From Symsagittifera roscoffensis (lineage: Eukaryota > Xenacoelomorpha > Acoela > Convolutidae): DNA of 64,000 bases. Position numbers and translations under genes: made by a program. Location: positions 45,925,467 to 45,989,466 of the forward strand of contig NC_087070.1 of assembly GCF_963678635.1 (NCBI RefSeq). Reading direction: 5' to 3'. This document shows positions 19,900 through 33,800 of this stretch, piece after piece (the first letter of the stretch is position 1; the number at the start of each line of letters is the position of its first letter). The notes beneath the pieces were generated by a model. The model had not been told where the DNA came from, made no database searches, and saw only the letters and a program-made list of their open reading frames with translations.

Positions 19900-20352
19900 C
19901 AAGAATCCGGAAAGGTCTTTGGAAGAGACTGAGAACTCAATTTTAACAACTTTTAGTTTCCTGGCATGTCTTGAGTTGAGTGTAATTAACATCTTATTCA
20001 TTTTCCGGAATATGAAAAACTAGGAGTTGAGGCAAAGGGTTAAGATGATATTTATCTACTGAACAAAAACAATAATATTAAGATTATAAGTAATAGCGCT
20101 GGTTTTAGGAGTGACTTCTGAGACCCAATCATGAGTTCACTATTTGTGCCTGTAACTAAGTTAATTCGCGCGATCTGGCCGATAGCCTTGAACAGTACGG
20201 ATTTTATTGACCCTATGATAATGGACCACACATTGAACTGGCTTTGGTAGAGAGGGTTAAAAGCATGTGAAGCTGTTTGTAGACGCTAGCCAGTCGTTTT
20301 AGGACCTAGCTTTATTTTCAGTCGGTATATAATTCCGGGTGAAAGTTACAAG
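19900..20352 (-). repeat. Inverted copy of 15525-15985
   Basis: The reverse complement aligns, with perhaps a quarter of positions changed, to 15525-15985. Shared words include ACGACTGGC, TGTTCAGTAGATAAA and CTCATG.TTGGGTCTCAG-type strings. It directly abuts LTR-like copy 2. Confidence 0.75.
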
Positions 20353-21672
20353 TGCTGTTTCTAAAATCAGTTATTAATATACAATCAGAATTTGAGTCAC
20401 CCAGTATATCGTGTTGTATTGGTATTTAGTCTTGAAACTGTTCATCTGACTTTTTTCTTTGTGCCAAGCCTGATTTGTTTAGTGTTAGCCTTTTTTCTCA
20501 GCCGATTGGATCTAGCTTTGTTGATCTAGATCAAAATAATTAAGATTCATCTATATCTACATCTATCTAATTCCCAATTAGTGTTATAAGGTCTTTTACG
20601 ACAAGTTGGCCTTGTAAACCCTACTCAAGTGTTTCGTCGTCAAAAACAAATTGCTTTTTTTCAAATTGTAAATTAAAACTATTCAGTTTAGAGTTTCATA
20701 ATCATCGAGTTAGCAACCTAATTGTTGACACAAGAAATTGGTTGTAAATTGTTAAGAGCTAGTTTCCGAACCGCTGCTGTTTATTTTTTGTTCGACTGGA
20801 TTCTGAGTATCCTGAAAGGCAAACTGTTTTTGTTTTTATCTTTGACATGTGCTTTAAATACAAGAAACTCAGCAGTTTTTGTTCAATTGACATTACTTTT
20901 ACCGGATACCGGGTATCCTAGTTTCTTGCTGAAGTCTAACATATCCTTAGTAGTTTTATCAGAAGGAGCATTTTGTAATTCGTATCTTCCATGATTCACA
21001 TTACACAAATGTTTGCAAATTGATTTTCCATGACGTATGATTTTTGTTTTGAAATTTTAATTAATTTTTTTTCTTAGTTGAGAGTTTCATAATCAATATG
21101 TACATCAAATAATTTCATTTTCATCGAAAACAACTCATCGAGTTATTAACTTAATTGTTGACACAAGAAATGACTTGTAAATTGTTAAGAACTCGTCTAG
21201 ATAGTTTCTGAACTGTTTCTGTACATTTTTTTGTTTAATCCGATTTTGGGTATCCTGGTCGACAAACTGTTTTTGTACTTTCTGTGACTTCTGCTTAAAA
21301 TGCAGTTTTTAGTACCATATATCCTGGTACTGTTGAAATATCTACCTTCTACTTCTTAGCAGTTTTTGTTCACTTGACATTACTTATACCGGGTACCGGG
21401 TATCCTTGTTTGTTGCTGAAATCAACATGGGTATTACCAACATGGATATCATGTGAAATCAACATGTTTATTTTGTCCTGGTATATATCAATTTGCGAAA
21501 ACAATTTTTCGAATTGTGAAGCGCGTGTTAAGCTCTTATTTCTTGGAATTTGTAGTATAACGTATTTTTTGAATGAAAATTGTAATTCAGAAAAACAATA
21601 TCTTGTAATTGCATCTTGTAATTGATATTAAAAGTCAGAAACACTTATCGAAAAAACTGTCGAAGCTTTGAG
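20353..21672. repeat. Upstream region of the CLCA-like gene with a diverged tandem duplication
   Basis: Two related units at about 20690-20990 and 21080-21420 share, in order, TCATCGAGTTA, AATTGTTGACACAAGAAAT, AAATTGTTAAGA and CCGGGTATCC. The second is diverged and has gained bases. No TATA box or other core promoter could be supported with confidence. The duplication lies within 1 kb of the start codon. Confidence 0.65.
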
Positions 21673-21837
21673 ATGAAAAGTTTCAAATTCTTTGCCTTAT
21701 TGGCAATTGGTGTGATGTGCTCAGCACTCACTCAGCGTAGAACGCAGTTCGAACTGGAAAACAATGGATATTCTGGCCTCCTGATTGCTATAAATGATGA
21801 GATACTGCCGTCTCAAGATTTTCTTGACGGTATCGAG
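21673..21837 (+). CDS. Exon 1: signal peptide and start of CLCA N-terminal domain
   Basis: The ATG at 21673 is chosen because it opens a classic signal peptide: Lys near the start, a hydrophobic core FFALLAIGVMC, and a likely cleavage after about residue 18. An in-frame upstream start would place charged residues before it. Residues 28-40 (LENNGYSGLLIAI) match the first conserved strand of CLCA proteins. It ends phase 0 at a GTGAAT donor. 55 codons. Confidence 0.85.
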
Positions 21838-24800
21838 GTGAATACTTGATCATTTTTTTTCTTAAAAAGGTAGTCTTTAAAATTCGTAACGATATTTTTT
21901 CTTAGCGAACCTGGATTGATTTCTCTGAGGCACTCTTCAATTCAACCGGACGACGAGCGTACTTCAATCAAGTTGTAGTTTCTCTGCCTTCTACTTGGGA
22001 CCATTTCAACTTCTCCAATATCTCATCAACTTCAGAGTTCTCCTCTGCCTCCTCCAAGCAAGGAATCGATTGGGCTAATGTAATAGGTAACTATGTTTGC
22101 TGTTAATCTTACGTTTTCCCGCGCCGTTTTCGCAGCGTCTTCTCAGCGTCACACATCTCTGCAACATCAGCATCATGGTGGTTTTACCAATTTAATTTTC
22201 GCAAGCAGCAAATAATAGATTTTGAATGTTGAGATAAATTGTACCTCTTGTAAACTGCGGGACTATTCGAGCGGAATGATAGGGATTCTAGAGGTAACGC
22301 ATGTAAAGTAGTAGCAGTATTAGTAGTAGTAGTAGGACGGCTTCTGTGTTTCCACATGGGGTCCTGGTCCCTTCATTGTATCGTCATATGTACGTCTTGC
22401 TGCGGCAGTTGTTCGCCGCAGTAGTACGTAAAGCAAATCTAGAAATGCGAAAAAATTTCTTCACGATAAGATCACCTCTCGACTGGAACAATCTGCCACA
22501 GGAAACAGTGCAAAGCAAGACCTATTTTGTTAGTTTTCCGGATATCATTTTTGTTGTGATTTTTCAAAAAATTTTCAGAAAACTTAATTATTTTTTCTCA
22601 AAACTGTAATTTCTGAGAAAAATTAAGAAATTCCTTACCCTGTAGGTGGGGGCTGTCAGAGTACTCTCAGGGTTCATGAATGCTACCTCTAAATAAGGCT
22701 GCTCAAATTTTTGTAGTTGTTGAGATATGACGTTTTTTCTTTTTTTAATAAAAATTTTCAATAAACTTGAATTTATTTTTTTTTGAAATTGAAATTCCTA
22801 ACCCTTTACTTGGGGACTGTCAAAGTACTATCAGGGGCCTCCAAATGTGACTGCTCAAGTCTGTAAAAAATTCGAAATGTGAAGATTTTAGTTTTTTTGA
22901 AGTTTTGTTTTTAGAAAACTTTAATTTGAAAAGTTTTTAATTTTGAAATTCCTAACCCTCTAGTTTTAAAAAGTTTTGACGATTATCAATCTGTGAGACC
23001 TTCCAAATATGTTTCAACCAAATGTACATGTTCAGGAATCATAATCTCATATAGCTGTGCAAATAGGTTAAAGAGCTGCTACTAACCTGCGAAGTTTCAT
23101 CTAGTATCCGTTTTGTGCGTAATCGCTGTTTTTTAAGCACATGCAGGTTTGAACTGATTCATGTTTTGCCTTGTTTACCTGCAACTTTCTGTGTATCTTT
23201 TTTAAAACTCGAATCCGGCCTATTTCGAGCCTTTCTTTCGATGCTTGGTGATACGTTTCGATACTACATTCCATTATGCTAATTTTCATTTCAATAATAT
23301 TCTTGGTTTTGGGCTGCAGTTTTTATGTTGGAAGCTAAAGCCCCTCTTGAACTTAATTTTTGGTACTGCTGCATGAGCTCAGTTGTGTTTCCGCTGTCTG
23401 AAAAGCCTCTATTTTGCTCTGCAGATGTTGTGGAGGCTACAGAGACTTGTTCATTTTAGTTGTTGCTCCTATTAACTGTGCTAAGTTCAAGAAAGTTACT
23501 TGAACCGGCTACGAGGACCTATGGCAATGATTTTTCTGACCAAGTTTAAAATAATTGTTTCAAATAGGTTTAATTGACCGCGCAGGATCACAGAAGTATG
23601 TGCCCTGTTAGAGGTTGTCATTGTAACCCATCTGTTTAAAGCGTTCGAAATAAATATTTAAAACGGTTTTTTTTTTCAAAATCCAATTCGTGTACTTTTT
23701 CGCCTACTATGTACTATATTTAAACGCGTGTGACATTTTTCGACTGTGCAAGACCTTTTTGACATAATAAATAGTTACTCGCTATCTCGACATGGTGAAG
23801 CGTTCAGCAACTTCACATTCTTTGTACAAAAGCCTTGCTACCATTAAAAAAAAAAAGCGTCGAACTGGTTTTTGCTTTTGTTTAAAATGGCTGTTTTTTA
23901 AATAAATAATTACTCTCTTCAAATTCCGTTGTTTTTCTTAGTAAAATGTTGAAATACTTTTGACGAACTTTTGCTTCAAGTTTCTGTTGTTTTTAAATTT
24001 TTCAAATAAAATTTTTAATTGAGTGTAAAAAACAGCAGTGGTGCTGTAAGTTTTTCTTGCAATCAAATTTTTTACTGATTTCTTTTTGATTTTTTAAAGA
24101 AGTCTTCCTAAGTTTTACTCTCATTTTCTACTTTGGAATTCAAACAAAATTACTCCTTTTTTACCTACTTTCAACAAAGTTACTCAATGATTTTTGTCAT
24201 GTTTTTTTTTGAAGTTTTACTTAGAATCCGTGTCTTCAAATGTGTTTTTGTTTTCTTGTTAGAATAAACTTAGCAGCAATTTCTTTTTTTGTTTTTCATA
24301 ATATGCGGTTTGCATTCATTTTTCGTTTTCTCTTTCAGTTGTTTTTCCAACGCAGGTGTTGCATTTTTTTTTCATCTCTATCCTTAAATCGAGTGTTGTT
24401 TGATACTTTTATCATCCTTCGTAATTTGTTGAACTGGCTTGACTATTAAATCATAGTTTAGATTTGAGAGAAGCACACCCGGTTTTTTTTCAGTTTCGAA
24501 AAAATCAACCAAGGTTTTTCAGAAAACAAAAAATCAACCTAAGTTTTGTCTAATCATCTTATTCATATGAAACTATGTTTTGTTGAATTGTCTTAGTTTC
24601 TCAAAAATTTTTAAAGCATCGAAAAACGATAATTGCTGCGGTTGGGAGAAAATTCTTTTTTTTTGTATTTTGAAAAATTTATTTAAATCTTTTTAGTCTA
24701 GGTTTTTGATTGAAAACTTTTTTTCGATCGTTTGATTATCGAGTGCGCATTTATTTTTCTTTGTGATTTGAGTTGAGTTTTGAAGAAAAATCACAACTTC

Positions 24801-27800
24801 TCTGTAAGAAACACAACTTAAAAAAACATGTATTATAGCAGTTTCGTCTGACTAATTTTATACACTGTCAACAGTATTTTGCGCTGTGCATGGACTTGAA
24901 CTTCTCTTTTGAGCTTCTTTTGATCGTAAAGAAATTTTTGAATTCGAAATCTTCTATGATGAAATTTATTTCATGTTTCTCTTGCTTATATTAAATTAAT
25001 GCAGGAATCCTGCACTGGATTGCTAGTTAATCTGAAGACAACAGTAGTATCCGAAGTGAAGGTTCTGCACTGCAAACAGGTGTGGCTTCAAACTTTTTTT
25101 GTTTTAGTGAGTGAGAGGAATCCCTCTTTTGCTGATGCACCGTACACTAAACAGACAGGAGAGTGCGGAGAACCAGGGGAATACATTCATTTGACGGAGA
25201 AGTTTGTCACGGACGAAAGATATACGAAACAGGCATTCGGAAATGTCGGTAAGTATACGTAGGTTATGGAAAAAACTTGAAAAGATTAATTTTCCCGTAG
25301 CCTTTTTTCAAGTTATCAGCTTGCAATCATTTACAGTGGCCTGAATGCTATTTCCAAAGAAAAATTAAACTATGGAGTATGCATTTAATGGCAGAAGACT
25401 TGAAAATGGAGGCTTTAAATTTTCGCAAGAATGGTAGCCGTGAATGTCATAAACGGTCCAAAGATAATATCTAAGTATAATTATATACGTTCCCACCTTT
25501 GAAAATGGGGAAGAGGTTTGTCTTCCCGTGTTTTTTTCCTTTTATTGTTTTCCACGAACAATCAGGTTCCGCAATGAATCGTTTGAATAGGTCGAATGAT
25601 ATATCAAATTAAAGTCCTTTTTGTCGTGATTCGAGCAATCAAAAAGTTTTCAAAAAGTCACAGTGATGAGAAAAGCTGGTTTGAAACTGAGTTTTTCTCT
25701 AATTTTGAACTAGTAAAGCGATTGAATATCGTTCGTTCTTGAAAATTGTTCATGTAGGCTGAGAAAACTCGATCTTACTAATTGTGCAAAAAATTCGATC
25801 TTTTTTTGCTTCTGTTCTTTCATTGTTTTTGATTAATTAAAAAAAACTGTTAACGGTTGTGCCTAGTTAACTATTTTTTACTATATTTTTTTTCTATATA
25901 TGTATTTGTTTTCCACGCAAAATCAGGTACCACAAATTATCATCGGAATGGGTTGAGCGATATTTCATATTCAAGCCCTTTCAGTTGTGATTGGAATAAA
26001 ATTTAAAAAATTTTCACTAAGTTATCCCAGTGACGATAAAATTTTTGTGTTTTGAATAATTTCATGTGATCAAAGCGAACGAGTAAAGCGATGATAACGT
26101 TCGTTAAATTGGTTATTTGGCCAAAAATAAATTAATTTTTGTGATAACTAGTTTTTGAACCTCTATTGGGGGCTTTGTTGACAAATAGTTTTCTTGAAGG
26201 CCATTGTTGTCGATTATGCCTATTTTCTGGTAGGGCGACAGTTTGTGACAACTGTCAATTCGTAGCATGCGAAAATTTGTAACAGGGCAATGGCAATTAG
26301 AATACGCTGCCCCGCTGCGCTTACATCCTTTACGAGAGGAATATTGCGCGTGAATCAGTGTTTCCCGCTGAATCTACTGTTACTAATTGTCGCTTGTTAC
26401 TAATTGTCGCATATTACGAATTATCGCCTCACGGATTTTTTTAAACTATACGTTTGTATAGTTGTTTCATCGTACCACCCAAAAGAAACTACTAATTTTG
26501 ATGAACATAATTGAAAATTTTGGGCCGTTTTGTGAACGTGGTGTTAACTTTTTCTGCTCAGCAACAGGCTATCACTGTTTACACTTGCGATCAGCATAGT
26601 GTGTTATTACGAACCTTCTTTTTTAAACCTAACTCGAAAATAAGAGTGTTCGTTAAAAGTGTTCACTTATTTCGAAATTTTACTGTAGGATTGGAAATTG
26701 CCTATCATCTGTTCTCTGCTGTTTTTGTTCTGGCTAGTTTTTGGTGTCTATTAATCTTCCGTAGCTGAGTGGTTAGGGTGTGGGAATCTTAATATCTTGG
26801 TCGTAGGTTCGAATCTCAGATGTAGCCGAGTTCTTACTAATTCGAGACTTATTTCTAATTTTTGTTACTGCTTGTTATAGAGATGCTTTTTGTCGTGTTC
26901 TCGCAAGTGTTTGGATTCAGCTGGAAATAAGAAAATATAGGTAATTGAACTACAGTTAGATTGTAATGTTCAGGTAAACTGTTGGTTCGTGAATGGGGGC
27001 ATCTGAGATGGGGACTGTTCGACGAGTCTGGATCGAGTGACCAGTCGCCCACTAAGTTGTTCTACCACGGAATGGACGGATCTCTGCACCCAACTCGATG
27101 TTCTGCACAAATAAGAGGCAAACCGCAGGACGCTGTCACTGGAGGAAAATGCGAAATCGGTTAGCTCCTCCCCACTAGAATTCCCTGACTTTTTGTATGC
27201 GGCCCTAGAACCCGGGAATAATTGCAGTTGATTAATGCTGTTTTGCGATGTTTGTATTTTTGAGATGGGTTTTGGTAATTTTTGGCTTTTCCCCAACGAC
27301 CGCGAAAAGTGATTTTATCTATTATCTCTATTTTTTGGCTTTGGTTAAGAACTTTCTAATAGTGCCGAAGAGTTCTGGCAATATCCGATTTCCCTTGATA
27401 AGTTCAAAGAAAAAGCTTGTTTAAGTGTTTTTGATATTATTTGACGAGAGACACATTTTTCAGTCAAAAGATTGAGATAGGTTTTTTCGTATTTTTTAGA
27501 CGTGAATCCGAGTAGGAAAGATTAATGTTAAACTCGCATTTTCGAAAAGTTGCTATCATCGGTCTTGAGCGTTCTGAAAAATCTAGAGACCGGAGAAATT
27601 TTGCTCAATCTTAGCGCGGAGTAAACGAAATCGTAACTTCTGCATGCAAACGACGTAACTTCTGCATGCAAACGATTTTGAAAAAGATAATTTATCCAAT
27701 TTTTAGCAACTTTGGATAGAATTAATTTTAGATTTAATTATTTCTGCTAGTTACGCGAAAACTGAAAATACTTGTTTGGACTGTGAGTATTTTTTTATTC

Positions 27801-30800
27801 TAGCCTTCACGAAAGGTGTTAAAACCAAACCCAGTACTGACTCTAATTCCCGTTAAAAACTAAGTCGTGATCACACTTGCGACCGCAGTGTATGAATTCG
27901 AACCTTGGCTCTTTTCCAGTTTTCCACCCATCTAGTAAAGTTACAAAATATAGCTGTTCAAAAATGGTTTACTCAGCATTTTGCATGAAAGGAAATGTAA
28001 AAATTTGTTCACATGTTCACGCTGACATGTTTTGATACAGTTTTAAACATGAAAAGTCATTTTAAGTAGATTTTTAGACTTCCAACCACATTTGATTTGC
28101 AGTTTTAATAAACTAATTTTATGCTGTTATAATGTAATGAAATTTTTTCTGGTGAACAAAATAACTATCGTGAAAACATTTATTCTTCATATCTTACTTC
28201 GTAACATTACTATACTTCGTAACATTACTATATTACTATAATCACGATCTGTATCATTGGAAATTTCATAGCATCTGTTCTCTGCCTTATTTGGGGCAAG
28301 TGTTTGTGATTTATTAAGCGTCAATGGCTGAGTTGTCTGTGTGTGAGACTTATATTCTCTTGGTCGCAGATTGAATCCGAGACAACCGAATTTTATTGCT
28401 CGTTGTAGAGCTGCTTTTTGTCGTGTTCTCGATAGTGTTTTTGAAGCGCAGCTTCCCCTCTGTATTATTTTTTTAGTTTTCAGGAAAAGTTCAGGCTGAA
28501 ATCCAAATTTGATTCTCAAGTTCAATTCGTGTCACTTGTTAAAGGAAGACAAAATCGACGATCAAACAGCAAATTTTCACGAAACTGGCTTTAATAGTAC
28601 CCGTTTGGTAATATTTAAGAAAAACGAACGCAGTGTAGAATCTGATATAGGGCTTGTGGTTTTTTGTTTGTTTGTTTTTTTTTCATGAAAAAGTCCAAAA
28701 ATGCTCTAATAACTACAGATGTGCATTCATACATATTAAGGCATTTATGAATGTACTGAGGTATATATGTAGTTTTTTTAGCTCAACTGATTTTTTTTGC
28801 GAACGTGGAAACTTAGCTAAAAAAACAAACAATTTCTAGTTTCGAAAGTGGAATTTAATTTTCCAGCGGAATAAAAGCTTTACCTACATTACCTAAGTTG
28901 GGTTAATTTTATCAAAAAAGAGCCATAAATTGTTCTAGAAATTCAATGTGATTAAAGGGCATCTATTTTTTTCTTTGAAATTCGAAAGTTGAGATTTTAT
29001 CAACAAAGTCAGTTTAACTTAGTTCATTACGCTGTTCCAACTGTCAGTTGGCTATGTTTTACGACATGCATTCGAGTCCGACTGAATCTATTTTTTTTTC
29101 CAATTGCGCCTTCGGCCCCAATATGTACTAAATTTGAAAGAGAGTGCGCTCTGAATATACGCCTTTTTTGTCTGTTTTTTGAAAATTTTGCCTGCGGTGA
29201 AGAAGTTACTGTCAAAATAGGGTCTTTATTGTGTTCTGGGAGCGCTTGGAAAATCAATTTGGTCGACCCGAAAAAGTCTTGAATTTTCAGAAATGTTTAT
29301 GAAAATCCGGCCCTCTGAGAAAATCCTGCAACTATAGTCTTGTTGGAACTTGATGCGGGACTGTTGATAGGCTCTAACTTATTGGAGTTACTCAAGTTGA
29401 GAAGTTGTTTTGATTTTTGTGTTTAAGGCCTGGAGACTGACCTGCCGTCTGACACTTGTATGTTCATGCCAGACAGAGACCAACCGGAAGGAGTCACTGG
29501 ATCTGTCATGTTCATGCACTCTCTACCGCAGGTTAGTGAAGACGAAGAGAAGATACATATACGGCTGGCGTGGATTAAGGGCTGAATTTACTGTGACTTA
29601 AGGGCTGTTTCCAGGGCAAAAGAAGTTACGGGACTCCTCCCCCCATAAATTCAGGACTTCGACCATATTATAACCCTAGGTGTCCCCATTTCGACTCCTT
29701 TTTGGCGACATCCCTTTTTGGCAGATCAACCCCTTTTTTTGGGATACATTTATATTTTACAGGGGATACCCTGTAAAAGTGGATTTTAATCTTTTAGATT
29801 TTCCAGCAGAATTTACCTATTGATCCAGTTTTCTCAAATTGGAGTACTTAAATCAAAATAGTTTCAATCATAAATTGATCTAGAATTTCAGAGCTTTTAG
29901 GCCATCTATTTTTCTTTGCGAAGCTAAGTGTATTAATACGAACTTTCTTTTTTCCCCAACCGAAGTCGCATTTCAGAAATTTTCTAACTCAATGTATCTC
30001 GCAATTTTTTTTGAAATGCATAATTTATTCATAGTTTGGCTTTAAGCTTTCCAAATTATTGTATGCAAATTTGTGTCTTTTTGTTTTTGGTGCTACTTTG
30101 CTGCATCGAATCGGCAGTTTGTTAGCATATGTAGATGCGTTGTTTGTGGCTAGTCTTTGGGGATTTTAAGCATCCGTGGCTGACTGGTTAGCGCGTGAGA
30201 CTCAAGTTTGCTAGATCGGAGATTCAAATCCGACACGTAGCCGAGTTTTTGCTAATTCGAGGCACATTTCTACTTTTTCTTATTTCACTTCATAGAGCTC
30301 CTTTTTGGCCGTGTTCTCACAAGTTTTTGCGAAGCGCAGCTTCGTCTCAGTGTTTATGTTTGAAACTCGAAAGTTTTTCCAATTTTTTTCACCTGCGTTC
30401 ATTGACTTTTTTCCAACTGTCTGTTTTAATTGTCAGCGAGTTTTAATTGTCAGCGAATTTACTAGGCTTCGAAATCGGCGAATTTTATTCAATAAATGAA
30501 AACAGCAAAGTTAATTTATGTGTTGCCAATCGTGCGCCTCTGAGATTTATCTCACGTAAAAAGTCGAAAAATATGCGAGAATGGAAACGATTTTCAAATA
30601 CTATTAAAATGGAGAACTTGCAACACATTATGCAAACTGCGGGCAAAGGCGGCTAACCTTATAATTATTTTTTAAAGTAATTTCGCTTTCGATTAGCAAG
30701 CATTATGTTATCGGAATTTAGACTTTTCAAGAATCGATTAAAGTAATTCAGAGTCTTATATAGGTCGCAATGATTTTTTTTCAGGAAAAGTTTGACTTCT

Positions 30801-33800
30801 GATTATTTTTCAGGTTCAGCTCGTTTCCTTAGTTAAAAGGAATGCAAACTCCACTATCAAACAGCGAAAACGGGGTTTAAATTTCAGATTTCTCAGCGAA
30901 ATAAAAGATTTGCTCGAATTGGATTAATTTTATTAATAAATTGCAAATGATAAATTGTTCTAGAAATTCGAAGAGCTTGAAGGGCATCTATCGTTTTTTT
31001 TTTTGAAGTTCGAAAGTTGATATTTTTTCGGTAAAGAAGTCAGTGTTTTTTTGTTTACCTGCATTCATTGACTCTTTTCCGTCTGTTTGTTGGCTTTGTT
31101 TTCCGATTAATAACTGTTTTATCAAATAAATTTGATTCGGTTAGATCGGCTGTTCTGATGGCAAAAGAACAGAATGTCTTGCAACATATATTTTTCAGCT
31201 GGTGTATATCTGTTAAGTTGCCTCATAGTTTATCACTTCTGCTGAAGGAGCGTTGGGCGTAAAACTTTGGAAATGTGTTTTCTTTGTCCCTAATGTTTTA
31301 AAGCTCACTTTTTGGCTCAACAGTCGTCGTCCCAAGTACTGTCTGCTCAGTATCCGCTTGATGCTATTTGTTTTTTTAATGCTTATTTAATACTGGCAAA
31401 TCTATCGTTTTTTTTGAAGTTCGAAAGTTGATATTTTTTCGGTAAAGAAGTCAGTGTTTTTTTGTTTACCTGCATTCATTGACTCTTTTCCGTCTGTTTG
31501 TTGGCTTTGTTTTCCGATTAATAACTGTTTTATCAAATAAATTTGATTCGGTTAGATCGGCTGTTCTGATGGCAAAAGAACAGAATGTCTTGCAACATAT
31601 ATTTTTCAGCTGGTGTATATCTGTTAAGTTGCCTCATAGTTTATCACTTCTGCTGAAGGAGCGTTGGGCGTAAAACTTTGGAAATGTGTTTTCTTTGTCC
31701 CTAATGTTTTAAAGCTCACTTTTTGGCTCAACAGTCGTCGTCCCAAGTACTGTCTGCTCAGTATCCGCTTGATGCTATTTGTTTTTTTAATGCTTATTTA
31801 ATACTGGCAATAGCGTTTTTCCTTAAATTTGCCCTCATTTCCGACAAAAATTAGTTTTTCTTTTCTATTTTTGCGTCTTAGTTTTTCTGGTCTTGCTGCC
31901 ATTTTTTTTAAAGTTGTATCGTAAGTGGCGAGAAGCTGCGCTTCGTCTGTGTGTAAAACCAATATAAATTGGACGGCATAGGGCAAAACTGATTCGAAAA
32001 ATGAAATTGGAAGGGCTTTGCAAAATAAAGGACGTCATTTGGCTCCCTAATGATAAAACAAAATTATGGTAAGTTGAAAATTCTGCATTTGGTTTTAGAT
32101 CACTGAGTTCTGTGACGATGAGCCCGACACCCCAGCTGGACGTCGCCACAACTCGGAAGCCCCCAACAAGCATAATGCCATGTGCAACGGAAGATCAGCC
32201 TGGTCTGTCATGCGAGACCACCCGGACTTCAAGGTAGAAAAACGAGACTGAATTGACAATAGAATTTCTCCTGAATTATGAAGTTTGATGATTCGAACTT
32301 GAATTTCATCATTATGCACAATACTACTGGATGTTTTAACGGAATTGACATTTCAATTGAAGCCCGTAGATGGTAGTTTTCGAAGAGTGAAGCTATGGGG
32401 TACAATAAATTTAACATCCTTTCAAAACTTTCGTGTTATTTAATTTGTCTGACCGAAAGCAATTTTCAAAAAAAAACCCAATTTGTCTCATCAATTCGCA
32501 AGTTTTTCAAAATGATTTTTCTTTTTAGGACGGGAATAACGCAGCTGTGCCTGCTGATGTGATCAAAGACGTGAAGCCCAAGTTCAAGTATGTGGTCCAG
32601 AGGCCGAAAGAGATCGTCTTCGTAATAGATGTTTCCACCAGAGAAAACGTAAGCGAACTACCTACACTCATTAGGGAATTTTTATTTTTTTTTGCTGGCG
32701 TTAGCAAAGGGGTTGAGGTTGCAACTGCTTCTAGATGATCAATGGCATCTGAAACGATAATTATTGAAATTACACGGAATATAGATTTTGAAAGGCTCAT
32801 GTCCAAGTTTGATTATTTTGCTTAAAAGAAGGCAAATTAGCTTTTAACGAATAAAGCTGTCGTTTTTTTCAGGTTGACAAAACTAATGAAATCAGGCAAG
32901 CAGTTGGTAACTACATCATGAACCAAGTTCCGCTCGGGTCCAAAGTCGGATTGGTGGCGTTCGCAAGTGAAGCCACCCAGCTCTCGGCTATGACGTCATT
33001 GAGAAACGAATCGGACAGGGCTCGACTGCTGACCCATCTGTACAACGACACTCTCCTGACAGAGAAATATACAACCGAAGAGCGAGGAAAGACAAGTATT
33101 GGAAGTGGACTGTCCAGCGCCATTGCGGTAAGCATCAACAGTCTCCAGTATTTAATCCGCTCTTTTTTAAACTATATTCCCAAATATTTCGAAATTTATT
33201 AGTTTTAATTTCAAGAGAAATGGATTGATTGATTGTCAACGATGATCCAATATTATCAAGTGTATTATCAGACTGTGTAAGTAGCTAAAGCAAAGAAAAG
33301 TTCCGGCCAGGGTTATTTTTTAAGAATTTTTTTTCAAAGTTTTGTCGTTTTTTTATGCATGTAGGGAGAAGGGCGAGTGAAAAAAACTTAGCTTTAGAAA
33401 CATTATCAATTATAATTGCAAGTTACATGAAAATCATGAACATTTTTTGTACTATATTTTTTTCGGGCTGGGAAATTGCTAACTGAAGCTTCATAAAACG
33501 TTTTTTTAAGCAAAACAAGCTTTATAGCTGAAGAAAACGGTTTTTGCTCTAATTGCCTGATTTACTCACTAAATTTGGCTAAAAATCAAAATATTTTGAC
33601 GTAATTTATGTCGACCGAATCACGATTGAAATGGTTTTAAATATGATATATCACTCAAATTCATCTGATTCTTTGTGCTACCTAAATTTGCATGGGGAAA
33701 AAAAGAATAAAATGAAATAAAACACCCGATCACAAAGCTCCCGAACTTTCAGTGGCCGGAACATTAAATGGCATAATTTAAGTGCTAACAATACAAAATC

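Larger units (their letters stand above)
27160..29427. other. Intron 4 (2.3 kb)
   Basis: AT-rich. It contains a direct repeat ACTTCTGCATGCAAACGA near 27630-27672, a tRNA-derived SINE at 28318-28470 and parts of the dispersed intronic repeat at 28472-29060. No exon-like sequence recognised. Confidence 0.6.
29532..32098. other. Intron 5 (2.6 kb), repeat-filled
   Basis: It holds dispersed repeat copies at 29780-29945 and 30730-31105, a tRNA-derived SINE at 30120-30365 and a near-perfect ~411-base tandem duplication at 30987-31810. A SINE-tail-like palindrome (GAGAAGCTGCGCTTCGTC) is near 31930. No exon recognised. Confidence 0.65.

Noticed and set aside
26762-26835. Possible functional tRNA on the plus strand
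   Set aside because: A and B boxes are present but the acceptor ends do not pair; the tail and other copies show a SINE.
31068-31673. Two identical 64-codon frames
   Set aside because: By-products of the tandem duplication of intronic repeat; no coding signature.
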